NCBI RefSeq assembly: GCF_036226525.1
Contig: NZ_CP108487.1
Location: 5,518,001-5,582,000 of the forward strand
Origin: Kribbella sp. NBC_01245
GTDB lineage: Bacteria > Actinomycetota > Actinomycetes > Propionibacteriales > Kribbellaceae
Direction of reading: 5' to 3'
Length of the DNA: 64,000 nt
Position 1 is the first letter of the stretch. Each line of letters starts with the position of its first letter. Below the pieces are notes generated by a model. It was not told the DNA's origin and ran no database searches. It was given only the letters and a program-made list of their open reading frames with translations. The position numbers were made by a program, and so were the translations under genes. Below are positions 24,352 to 31,742 of the stretch, piece after piece.

Positions 24352-25692
24352 TCAGACCCGAACAGCCCTTGCGCCGATCTTGCCGAGCAGTACGGCGGCG
24401 ACCATCGACACCACGATCGAGGTGTACGTCGCGCCCAGCCAGCCCGGTACGGCGTCCGTCCCGGCCAGGTCGAGCAGCCGCGCCTGGACGTCCACCCAGA
24501 AGTCCGACCAGCCCTTGACCGTGCCCGGGTTCACCAGCTGGTACGTCACGAACCCGATCAACCAGGCGACGGCCGGCTGCCAGCGGAAGCGGGCGGTGTC
24601 CGAGACGTCCCAGTTCATCTTGCTGACCACGAAGAAGTCGGCGATCGCGACCGCGAACAGCGGGATGAACACCGAGCCGATCAGGTAGAGGAACTGCGTG
24701 TAGTTGCCGAGGTCAACGAACATCGCGAGCGTGGTCGCGAGGACGCCGATCGCGACCGAGATCCAGCGCCGGTCGATGTGGCCGATGACGTTGTGCGCGG
24801 TCATCGTGGTCGAGTAGACGTTCGCGTAGGCCTCGTCCACCTCGTCGACCAGCAGCACGAACAACGCGATCGCCCCGGCGGGCAGCGTGACCAGGGCCGT
24901 GATGACGCCCTCGCTGTCGGTCTGCAGGGTCGCGACGGCCAGCACGCCGAGCGTGAAGTACGCGACCGCGGCCAGCCCGTAACCGAGCGACGATCCGAGG
25001 AACGCGGCCTTGTTCGACTTGGAGTGCCGGGTGTAATCGGCAGCCAGCGGAGCGAACGAGACAACGCCCGCCGCGGCCAGGTCCACCGCCGGCCAGAAGC
25101 CGAAGACGCCCTCCTGCGGCAGATCTTGCACCGGCTTCCCGAGCACCTGGATGAAGAGGTACACCGAGGCCAGCAGCACCAGCCAGACCATGAACTTACG
25201 CAACAACTTCACGCTGCCCAGCGGCTTCACAGCCATCGTCGTGGCGATGACGCCCGCGAGGATGACGAACAGCCAGCGCCAGCGCTCCCCCGTGATCGCG
25301 ACGGCCGCCTGCGAGATGACGATGATCTCCATCGTGGCCCAGCCGATGTTCTGCGCGATGTTCAGCACCGTCGGCGCGAGCGAACCCCGCCGCCCGAAAA
25401 TCCCCCGCAACGCGACCATCGCCGGCGCGCCAGTCTGCGACCCGAACACAGCCGCACCACCGAGCACCAACGCGCCAAGAACGCAGCCAACGACTACGGC
25501 GAGCAATCCCTTGACCAGGGATCCGGTGTACGCCGCGACGAGCGCGCCGGTGACGGGCCCGAACAACGAGATCCCGAGATTGCCCCAAAGCGTGAACTGG
25601 TCGAAAAACCCCAGCGTGCGCGGCGTATCGGTAGTGAGAACCAGCGGCGCTTCAGCGGATGGGTCAGAGTTGCGCACAGCAGTAGACGTCAT
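24352..25692 (-). CDS. cytX: NCS1-family HMP (thiamine precursor) transporter CytX
   Basis: The 446-residue protein has about 12 transmembrane helices. It has the NCS1 (purine-cytosine permease) signature, e.g. LWGNLGISLFGPVTGALV, VLNIAQNIGWATMEIIVISQAA, SFAPLAADYTRHSKSNKAAFLGSSLG and a late YTQFLYLIGSVFIPLFAVAIADFFVV. A TPP riboswitch directly upstream identifies it as a CytX-type carrier for hydroxymethylpyrimidine rather than cytosine. No thi genes are adjacent. Confidence 0.9.
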   Translation of the reverse strand: MTSTAVRNSDPSAEAPLVLTTDTPRTLGFFDQFTLWGNLGISLFGPVTGALVAAYTGSLVKGLLAVVVGCVLGALVLGGAAVFGSQTGAPAMVALRGIFGRRGSLAPTVLNIAQNIGWATMEIIVISQAAVAITGERWRWLFVILAGVIATTMAVKPLGSVKLLRKFMVWLVLLASVYLFIQVLGKPVQDLPQEGVFGFWPAVDLAAAGVVSFAPLAADYTRHSKSNKAAFLGSSLGYGLAAVAYFTLGVLAVATLQTDSEGVITALVTLPAGAIALFVLLVDEVDEAYANVYSTTMTAHNVIGHIDRRWISVAIGVLATTLAMFVDLGNYTQFLYLIGSVFIPLFAVAIADFFVVSKMNWDVSDTARFRWQPAVAWLIGFVTYQLVNPGTVKGWSDFWVDVQARLLDLAGTDAVPGWLGATYTSIVVSMVAAVLLGKIGARAVRV

Positions 25693-25697
25693 GAGGT

Positions 25698-25826
25698 CCT
25701 GCTCCCTACGCCGGCATTACCCGGTCAGGTTCAGGCGGTCGGCGACCCGATCCCAGCGCCCCGGTCTCCCGGCCGCCGTTCCTCTGTCGCCCTCTCAGCC
25801 CGCATCCGGCGCGAGCTCCCGCGAAG
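25698..25826 (-). promoter_or_regulatory. TPP riboswitch (THI element)
   Basis: On the minus strand the two conserved TPP-binding halves are present: CTGAGA (25793-25798) and the long conserved stretch from CTGAACCTGA through GGGTAATGCCGGCGTAGGGAG (25702-25734). A P3 stem GCTCGC/GCGGGC lies ahead of CTGAGA. The 3' end of the element (GGGAGCAGG) is only a few bases from the cytX ATG at 25692, so the ribosome binding site is part of, or directly next to, stem P1. That favours control of translation start. Confidence 0.93.
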
Positions 25827-26091
25827 ATTGTCCGTACGCCCGCAGACTAGCCCTCCCCTTCCACGTCAACAACAGCGTCCCCCGCCATGTGACCCACCAG
25901 ACGCAACGCCGCAACCACGGTCTGGCCAACGTCTGCTTCGGAGCCGACCCGCAACTCGCGATCGTGCGATGGCCGCCAATGCGGTGGCCTGGTGCCGACG
26001 TGGTGTTGACACGCAGTGTTACCGGCGTCACGCTTTGGGAGGATGGCGGCGCCTATTCCTGAACTGGGCTCGTCGCCAGGGGGAGATGGGC

Positions 26092-26388
26092 ATGGAATTA
26101 ACGTCATTCGCGTCGCTCGTGGGGCTCGTGCTGGCGACTGGAGCTGTTCTATTCAGCACTGTGCGCGCACGCGGAATTGTGCGAGCTATTTTCCGCCGCC
26201 CAACGAAACCGTCGATTGTTTTGACGATAGACGGCGACACGTTGGTCATCGATGACCCGACGCCCGAGCAGCAGCGCCGAATCGTCGAGGAGTTCGTGCG
26301 GAGGCATGCGGGCTCTGATGCCAGTGACGTCGCGAGTACGTCGGCGTCGGATGCCGAAACGGAGTCAGGGGGCGAACGCCGTGAATAA
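26092..26388 (+). CDS. small membrane protein, EACC1-like
   Basis: The 98-residue protein has one N-terminal transmembrane helix (SFASLVGLVLATGAVLFST), a basic segment (RARGIVRAIFRRPTKPS), then a beta hairpin plus helix (IVLTIDGDTLVIDDPTPEQQRRIVEEFVRRH) and an acidic/Ser tail. The order helix, basic patch, IxLTIDG and amphipathic helix resembles the effector-associated constant component EACC1 of actinobacterial conflict systems, but only by pattern. The start is ATG 26092 with AGGGGGAG before it; ATG 26086 is too close to that site. It overlaps the next gene by 8 bp. Confidence 0.6.
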   Translation: MELTSFASLVGLVLATGAVLFSTVRARGIVRAIFRRPTKPSIVLTIDGDTLVIDDPTPEQQRRIVEEFVRRHAGSDASDVASTSASDAETESGGERRE

Positions 26389-26719
26389 CGACGACGTCCA
26401 GGCCGGACCTGCGCAGGCCGACGTACAAGCCGCAACCCCGGCGGCGGGCGGACAGGCCGCGCCTGAAGTGGTTCACGCTCAAGCTGCGACCGATCAGATC
26501 CCTGCGAATGCTGAGACCTTGAGCCCGGTATTCAAGCTGGTTTTCCTGAGCGTCTTCGGCATCACCGTCGGAGCGCTATTGATCAATGTGGCCTTGGTCA
26601 TGATTCTGGACGAGCCCACCGCCCAGGCCGCGTCATTGATTGAGACGTGCTCCACCATGGCAAAGGCCGGGTTCGGGGCGATCATCGGACTAATCGGCGG
26701 AAAGGCGCTACCTAGCTGA
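26381..26719 (+). CDS. small two-helix membrane protein
   Basis: The 112-residue protein starts at a GTG with GGGGGCGAAC upstream. The first 45 residues are an Ala/Gln/Pro-rich, acidic, likely disordered region. Two transmembrane helices follow (about 50-76 and 92-110), the second being GFGAIIGLIGGKA with glycine zippers. The conserved CSTMAKAGFGAIIGLIGGK end suggests oligomer formation. Codon use is less GC-rich than the neighbours. It is coupled to the EACC1-like gene (8-bp overlap), so the pair probably acts together. Confidence 0.6.
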   Translation: MNNDDVQAGPAQADVQAATPAAGGQAAPEVVHAQAATDQIPANAETLSPVFKLVFLSVFGITVGALLINVALVMILDEPTAQAASLIETCSTMAKAGFGAIIGLIGGKALPS

Positions 26720-26745
26720 CGACAGCGACGCCGCGCGGCCATGGG

Positions 26746-27126
26746 TTAGGAGTCGAAGGTTTGGCGGGCGGCTTCGATGTGGGCTAGGTGTTGGTGGGTC
26801 CAGTCGCACATGGTGTGGACGGTTTTGCGGAGGCCTTGGCCGGGGGTGGTGAGGGTGTACTCGACGCGTGGGGGGACGGTGGGGTAGACGCGGCGGTTTA
26901 GGAGGCCGTTGCGTTCTAGCATGCGCAGGTTTTGGGTGAGCATCTTGTGGCTGATGCCTTCGATTTCGTTGCGTAGTTCGCTGAAGCGGAGGGTGTGGTC
27001 GCCTAGGGCTTCGATGATCAGGAGGGCCCATTTGTTGGCGACGTCCGAGAAGATCTCGCGCGCCAAGGAGTCTGCGCGTCGGAGGTCTGCGTCTTCGGGC
27101 GAGCCCGTGAACTGCTTGGTCACCAT
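26746..27126 (-). CDS. HxlR-family transcriptional regulator
   Basis: This 126-residue winged-helix protein has REIFSDVANKWALLIIEALGDHTLRFSELRNEIEGISHKMLTQNLRMLERNGLLNRRVYPTVPPRVEYTLT, the full HxlR core. It lacks the N-terminal cysteine of redox-sensing HxlR/HypR members. It is divergent from the RidA gene, the usual arrangement for a local repressor or activator. Confidence 0.92.
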   Translation of the reverse strand: MVTKQFTGSPEDADLRRADSLAREIFSDVANKWALLIIEALGDHTLRFSELRNEIEGISHKMLTQNLRMLERNGLLNRRVYPTVPPRVEYTLTTPGQGLRKTVHTMCDWTHQHLAHIEAARQTFDS

Positions 27127-27178
27127 GAGGTTCCCCAGTCACTGAAAAGTGCGTTCTTCCATGTCAGCTCACACTCTC

Positions 27179-27195
27179 TTACGGTTCCTGAGTAA
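27179..27195. promoter_or_regulatory. candidate HxlR operator in the divergent promoter
   Basis: An inverted repeat TTAC-N9-GTAA lies midway between the HxlR start (27126) and the RidA start (27229). HxlR regulators often bind GTAA/TTAC-type half sites. The match is short, so this is only a candidate. Confidence 0.3.
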
Positions 27196-27228
27196 CCACA
27201 AGAGACCACGACAAGGAAGCAGGCAAAG

Positions 27229-27633
27229 ATGGCCATCACCCTGGTGAACCCGAAAGGATTGCCGGAGATCGACGTGTATCGGCAGGTGTCGATCGCGACT
27301 GGGGCGAAGCTGATCTTCATCGCCGGGCAGGTCGCTTGGGATGCCGAAGGGCGCACGGTCGGCGAACGGGACCTGGCCGCGCAGGTCGAGCAGTATCTCA
27401 ATGTCGGTACGGCGCTGGGCGCGGTCGGAGGCTCCTTTGACGACGTGGCGAAACTGACCGTGTATGTCGTCGACTGGACGCCCGACAAGATGCCGCAGTT
27501 CCTCGAGGGCCTCACGCGAGCGGCAGCCAAGCTGGGGATTACGCCGGTCCCGCCGGGCACGCTGGTGGGCGTCGCGGCGCTCGACGTACCGGAGCACCTG
27601 GTTGAGGTCGAAGCCACCGCGATCCTCGACTGA
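27229..27633 (+). CDS. RidA/YjgF/Rid-family protein
   Basis: This is a 134-residue single-domain Rid protein: PKGLPEIDVYRQVSIATGAKLIFIAGQVAWDAEG, DLAAQVEQYLNVGTALGAVGGSFDDVAKLTVYVVDWTPDK, PPGTLVGVAALDVPEHLVEVEATAILD. The Arg of the active RidA group, near the C-terminus (R105 in E. coli), is not evident; the site reads VGVAAL. It therefore probably belongs to a Rid branch with another activity. The divergent HxlR regulator likely controls it. Confidence 0.88.
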   Translation: MAITLVNPKGLPEIDVYRQVSIATGAKLIFIAGQVAWDAEGRTVGERDLAAQVEQYLNVGTALGAVGGSFDDVAKLTVYVVDWTPDKMPQFLEGLTRAAAKLGITPVPPGTLVGVAALDVPEHLVEVEATAILD

Positions 27634-27640
27634 CCGAGAG

Positions 27641-28303
27641 CTAGTCAGGAGTCGTCAGGGTCTGGATGGCGTGGGCGATTTCGGGGCCGCAGGTCAGGAC
27701 TGGGAGGTGGGAGCCGGTCGGCAGGGTTTGGGCGGTGCCGCCGGAGAGGCGGGCGACCTGGTCGGTCCAGGAGGCGGGGGCGATTCGGTCGTGTTTGCCG
27801 CGGAGTACGACGACTGGGATCTTGAGGTCTTCGAGGGTGCGCGACAAGTCGTGGCGCTGGGCCGCGCGGAGGCCTCGGGTCATCGCGATCGGCCCGGTTC
27901 CGGCGTACTGCCGGCGCAGGGTGGGGATCAGCTGGAGTGGTTCGTGCACGGCCGAGCGGATCCAGCGTTCGGCCAGGCGCCAGAAGGCCGAGGCCGTGGG
28001 ATCGCCGATCGGGCCGATCAGAACGAGGCCCGCGACCAGTTCCGGACGGGCCAGCGCCGCCTCGACGACGATCTGGCAGCTCGCGGAATGCCCGACGAGT
28101 ACGGCCGAGGTGATGCCCAACGCCTGGACCTCGCGGATCAGGGCTTCACCCAAGGCGGGAGGGCTGAGGTCTTCGTGGCGCCGCGACGTACGGCCGTAGC
28201 CAGGCAGGCGTACGACCTCGGCCGGTTGATCGAGGCAGGCGCGGACCGGCTCGTACGACTCGGGGCCGAGGCCCAGACCCGGCACGAGCACGACGCTCAC
28301 CAC
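27641..28303 (-). CDS. alpha/beta hydrolase
   Basis: This 220-residue hydrolase has VVLVPGLGLGPESYEPV (oxyanion region), nucleophile motif GHSAS, an acid in VVLRGKHDRIAP and a late catalytic His in TGSHLPVLTCGPE. It has the compact lid-less form seen in small esterases and C-C hydrolases. It lies 4 bp after the repeat-rich membrane protein gene and may be cotranscribed. Substrate unknown. Confidence 0.85.
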   Translation of the reverse strand: MVSVVLVPGLGLGPESYEPVRACLDQPAEVVRLPGYGRTSRRHEDLSPPALGEALIREVQALGITSAVLVGHSASCQIVVEAALARPELVAGLVLIGPIGDPTASAFWRLAERWIRSAVHEPLQLIPTLRRQYAGTGPIAMTRGLRAAQRHDLSRTLEDLKIPVVVLRGKHDRIAPASWTDQVARLSGGTAQTLPTGSHLPVLTCGPEIAHAIQTLTTPD

Positions 28304-28307
28304 GGGA

Positions 28308-29312
28308 CTACTCCCAGGGCGGGCGTTGTGGGGCGGAGCGGATGATCGGGTTCGAGACCTCGGGCTTGAGGGCGCGATAGCCGAGGAAGAAGCCGGCCGC
28401 CAGCAGGATCAGGCCGAGACCGCCCCAGCCGTACGCCGTGGGCAGGCGTTCGAGGGTGTCGTCGATCGCGCCCATCCCAGTGCTGAGCACCATCACCAGC
28501 CAGACCAGCAGCGGGATCAGTGATGCCGCGACGAGCCCGAGACCGGCCAGTTCGACGGGATCGGGCTGGACCTTGGCCTTGCGACGGGCTACCACGTCCC
28601 GCGCCCACATCCCGATCGCGGCCGCGCCGACGATCAGTACCAGCAGTTGGCCGATCGAGTCGATGACGTCCGTGCGCAGCGGGTGATTCAGCGACGAGCC
28701 GGGCGCCTGCACGATCTCCCGCAGGGAAACGCGTTGCACCGTCAGCACCAGCAGCCCGTAGACCCCGGCCGAGATCGCCGCGATCAGCAGCACCTTCGCC
28801 GCGCGAGCGTCGCGTCCGACCTCGGCGAGTGGCCCGTGGCCGTGGCCATACGCGTCAACCGGCCCGGACGGCTGCTGCTGGGGATGACCCGGGCCCTGTG
28901 GATAACCCTGCCCCGGTACGCCGTACTGCCCGGGCTGACCGAATTGACCCGGCTGACCATATTGACCCGGCTGACCGAACTGACCCGGCTGACCGAATTG
29001 GCCGGGCGCAGCACCGGGCGGACCCAGCGGCTGCTGGGACGGAGGGGCGTACTGGCTCGGACCGCCGTACGAGCCGGGCTGGCCGAACTGCCCGGGCTGG
29101 CCGTGATGCGCCGGCGGGCCGAACTCGCCGATGTTGCGCCTTTGACCCGGCGCCTCAAAAGGCGGCGGCGGACCCGGCTGGGCCGGTGGCTCGGCAGGCG
29201 GTTGGCCGTACTCACCTTGGCCGTACGGCGTGGGCTGGGCGTACTTGTCGGAGTCGTCGCGCTCGGCCGGATCGTCCCCACGGCCGTACGTCGGAAAGTC
29301 GGATGACGACAT
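28308..29312 (-). CDS. membrane protein with Gly/Pro/Gln/Tyr-rich repeat N-terminus
   Basis: The 334-residue protein has a first half that is low-complexity, with tandem PGQFGQ/PGQYGQ hexapeptides, and likely a disordered cytoplasmic region. The second half has four hydrophobic segments (from VLLIAAISAGVYG to LILLAAGFFLGYRAL) and resembles DUF4328-type proteins. The start is ATG 29312 with GGAGGAG 6 bp upstream. A proline-rich tail ahead of a membrane domain often recruits other proteins, but no partner is evident. Confidence 0.8.
   Translation of the reverse strand: MSSSDFPTYGRGDDPAERDDSDKYAQPTPYGQGEYGQPPAEPPAQPGPPPPFEAPGQRRNIGEFGPPAHHGQPGQFGQPGSYGGPSQYAPPSQQPLGPPGAAPGQFGQPGQFGQPGQYGQPGQFGQPGQYGVPGQGYPQGPGHPQQQPSGPVDAYGHGHGPLAEVGRDARAAKVLLIAAISAGVYGLLVLTVQRVSLREIVQAPGSSLNHPLRTDVIDSIGQLLVLIVGAAAIGMWARDVVARRKAKVQPDPVELAGLGLVAASLIPLLVWLVMVLSTGMGAIDDTLERLPTAYGWGGLGLILLAAGFFLGYRALKPEVSNPIIRSAPQRPPWE
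28921..29010. repeat. five 18-bp tandem repeats inside the repeat-rich gene
   Basis: The unit is CCGAATTGACCCGGCTGA with variants, at 28921, 28939, 28957, 28975 and 28993. On the minus strand it encodes the repeated six residues GQFGQP/GQYGQP. The unit is a multiple of three, so copy number can change without a frameshift. Confidence 0.85.
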
Positions 29313-29386
29313 CGGGCTCCTCCACTCCGGGTCCTTCTCGCAGCCTCTCACGAACGAGCGTCAAAGGCCGGTCCCGGCAGGTGGTG

Positions 29387-30256
29387 TCAGTTCGCCTTGA
29401 TGATCGGCCACGGGTTGGCCAGGCAGCCGGCCAGGCCCTTGGTCTGCTGCATCATCACTGGCGCGGGTTTGCCCTGGTCAGAGCAGGGCGAGTGACCGAA
29501 GCCGAGCGCGTGCCCGACCTCGTGATTCACCATGTACGCGCGGTAGACGTCGATCTTGCCCTCGAAATGCGGCACCCCGTACGCCCAGCGCTTCGCGTTC
29601 AGCACGACCCGGTCCTCGACCCGGCACGACACCTGGCCGCCGGTTTCGAGCGGTTTGCAGAGCTTGTCGGTGAACGACGGGGTTGCCAGGATGATCCGGA
29701 CATCGGGATCGGGCCCGTCGGTGCGCTCGAAGTTGACCGGGTGGACCGCCTGCCAGCCGCGCTCGTCGGTCAGCGTGCGGTGCACCGCCTCGGCCACGGC
29801 CGGGCCGCTGACGGACAGGCCGTGCTCGATCTCGATGCGGTATGTCAGTTTGTGCGAGTCGCTGTTGGCCGCGGTCCGGCCCTTGACGATCGCCAGCCGG
29901 CCGGTCGACCTGGTGATGTTCGGCGGCGCCTTACGCGGCGGCCGAGTGGTCGGCCGAACAGTCGGCTTAACCGAAGGCGTGGGCGCAACAGTCGGCAGAC
30001 CGCCGGCACCGCCAGGCAGTTCAGAGCCGGATTCGGTGCGTTCGGCAGCGATCCTGGCTTGGACCAGCTCGACCGCCAGATTGGACCGATTACCCGGATC
30101 CGGATGCACCACGACGACCATTGCGAGGATGGCCAGAGCTGTAACACTCAACCATTGCCCACGATAAGACCGGTGTCGGCTGTGACGGCCATGGCTTCGC
30201 CGCCGACGGCGGGCAGGCGTGCGCGCCGAGTGGCGGCTGTGGTTCCCGACCGTCAT
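29387..30256 (-). CDS. secreted DUF3152 zinc-metalloprotease-like protein
   Basis: The 289-residue protein has an Arg/His-rich cytoplasmic head, one transmembrane or signal anchor at about 35-52, a Pro/Thr-rich stalk (80-112) and a C-terminal DUF3152 domain. The domain holds YMVNHEVGHALGFGHSPC, an HExxHxxGxxH-type zinc site (HEVGHALGFGH) with catalytic Glu, and several Cys likely paired outside the cell. This architecture suggests a membrane-tethered extracellular metallopeptidase. Its natural substrate is unknown. Confidence 0.88.
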   Translation of the reverse strand: MTVGNHSRHSARTPARRRRRSHGRHSRHRSYRGQWLSVTALAILAMVVVVHPDPGNRSNLAVELVQARIAAERTESGSELPGGAGGLPTVAPTPSVKPTVRPTTRPPRKAPPNITRSTGRLAIVKGRTAANSDSHKLTYRIEIEHGLSVSGPAVAEAVHRTLTDERGWQAVHPVNFERTDGPDPDVRIILATPSFTDKLCKPLETGGQVSCRVEDRVVLNAKRWAYGVPHFEGKIDVYRAYMVNHEVGHALGFGHSPCSDQGKPAPVMMQQTKGLAGCLANPWPIIKAN

Positions 30257-30310
30257 GTCGGTTCACACTACCGACCCGGTGGTAACTCCGGGAGGGGTTC
30301 GGACGGAATA

Positions 30311-31504
30311 TCAAGCCGTCCGGGTTCGGAGGAACTTGCCGAAGTGCGGCACCGTGAAGGCCACGGTGCCTCGCTCCGCGGAATAAACCAGGCCTTTTTT
30401 GATCAGGCCGTCGCGCGCCGGCGACAGACTCTGCGGCTTGCGCTTCAGCGATGACGCCACCTCGGACGTCGGCACGGAGCCGTCGGCCGCACCCACGCCG
30501 AGCTCGGCCATCGCGCGCATGTAGTCGCGCTCGGCCGGCGTCGCCCGCTCATACCTCGAGCCGAAGAAGCCGACCGTCAACTCGGCCGAAGCCTCCGGCG
30601 CCGCCACCGCGACGTCCTTGATCGTGATCGGACTCGTCGGCGCGTGATCCCAGGTGGCGTGCGCGAAGGCTTGCACGAAGTAGGGATAGCCGTCGGTCTG
30701 GGCGTACAACTCGTCCAGCGCCTCGTCGTCGTACTCCACGTCCTCGCTCGCGGCCGGCACCATCAGCGCCCGGTCGCACGCCTCGCGGGCCAGCCGATCG
30801 ACGCGGACATAACGGAAGAGGCGCTCGGAATACGACTTGCTGGCGGAGAGTACGGCCGGCAAGTGCGGGAGTCCAGCGCCCACGACGACGAGTGGTGCCG
30901 CCTGCTGGCTGATCTCGTGGCACGCCGCGCACAGCGCCGAGAGGTCGTCCGGGTTGATGTCCTGCATCTCGTCGATGAACAGGCCGACCCCGACGGACAG
31001 GTCGTTGGCGAGATCGGCGGCGTCGGCGAACAGCTCGATCAGGTCCATCTCCAGATCGCCCGAGTCCGCTCGGCCCTTGGCGGCGATCACGTCGACCGGC
31101 GGATGCCAGCGAATACCCTTGCGGTCGTCGGCCGACGTACGCAGTGCGAAGGCCTTGAGTACGGCGCTGAACTGCTCGACCCGGTCGTCGTCGCGATGGC
31201 GGTGCCCGAGCTCGCGCATCGCCGAGTGCAACGCCTGGGCCAAGGGCAGCCGGATGCTCTGCTCGGGACGCGCCTCGATCTTGCCCGTACCCCAAGCGCG
31301 TTTGATGGCCTGACTGCGCAAGGTGTTGAGCAGCACGGTCTTACCGACACCACGCAGCCCGCTCAGGACCAGGCTTCGCTCCGGCCGTCGCGCGGCGATC
31401 CGCTCGAGCACGACCTCGAACTGCCGGACCTCGGTATCCCGCCCGGCCAGCTCGGGCGGGCGTTGACCTGCTCCTGGCGCGTAGGGATTCCGGATCGGAT
31501 CCAT
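30311..31504 (-). CDS. AAA ATPase with C-terminal winged helix (ORC/Cdc6-like)
   Basis: This is a 397-residue P-loop ATPase. Walker A is GLRGVGKT (about 50), Walker B is LFIDEMQD, and sensor/arginine regions follow (VVVGAGLPHLPAVLSASKSYSERLFRYVRVDRL). The last 80 residues form a winged helix (ERDYMRAMAELGV, then TSEVASSLKRKPQSLSPARDGLIKKGLVY). This layout occurs in Orc1/Cdc6-like and STAND-like ATPases of unknown role. No ribosome binding site precedes ATG 31504 (GTG 31513 is an alternative), so it may be leaderless. A CTAG palindrome lies directly upstream. Confidence 0.85.
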   Translation of the reverse strand: MDPIRNPYAPGAGQRPPELAGRDTEVRQFEVVLERIAARRPERSLVLSGLRGVGKTVLLNTLRSQAIKRAWGTGKIEARPEQSIRLPLAQALHSAMRELGHRHRDDDRVEQFSAVLKAFALRTSADDRKGIRWHPPVDVIAAKGRADSGDLEMDLIELFADAADLANDLSVGVGLFIDEMQDINPDDLSALCAACHEISQQAAPLVVVGAGLPHLPAVLSASKSYSERLFRYVRVDRLAREACDRALMVPAASEDVEYDDEALDELYAQTDGYPYFVQAFAHATWDHAPTSPITIKDVAVAAPEASAELTVGFFGSRYERATPAERDYMRAMAELGVGAADGSVPTSEVASSLKRKPQSLSPARDGLIKKGLVYSAERGTVAFTVPHFGKFLRTRTA

Positions 31505-31520
31505 GCATCGCACTGTATGG

Positions 31521-31558
31521 CGTTGTCTAGCGAATCCCGTAGATTTCGCTAGCCAACG
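31521..31558. promoter_or_regulatory. CTAG palindrome 1 upstream of the AAA gene
   Basis: CGTTGTCTAGCGAA (31521-31534) and TTCGCTAGCCAACG (31545-31558) form an inverted repeat of 14 bp with one mismatch around a 10-bp spacer. It begins 17 bp upstream of the AAA start codon and covers the zone where its promoter must be, so it is a likely autoregulatory operator. Confidence 0.55.
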
Positions 31559-31566
31559 TCAGAGCG

Positions 31567-31619
31567 TGTCGCCTCTAGGGTTATCTAGCCCCAGCGCTAG
31601 ATAACCCTAGAGGACGACA
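31567..31619. repeat. CTAG palindrome 2, 18-bp perfect inverted repeat
   Basis: CCTCTAGGGTTATCTAGC (31572-31589) is followed after CCCAGC by its exact reverse complement (31596-31613). After a single unpaired A, five more pairs (TGTCG/CGACA) extend the arms. It holds four CTAG tetramers, and together with palindrome 1 the 100-bp block has at least six, although CTAG is generally rare in such genomes. It lies between two divergent genes, so it is not a terminator. Confidence 0.8.
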
Positions 31620-31742
31620 TCGTTTACTAGGTGGTGCTATTGCGTTTCGAACGCCTGTTCCCATAGAAGCACATCGGCAGACCCGAAATCAACCTGAGCG
31701 CGCCTACGGACACGGCCCCCGTTCATCGCTATGGTCCTCGGC

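Noticed and set aside
24778..26388. 536-codon plus-strand frame ending in the small membrane protein
   Set aside because: Only the last 98 codons look like protein and have a ribosome binding site. The rest is antisense to cytX and to the riboswitch.
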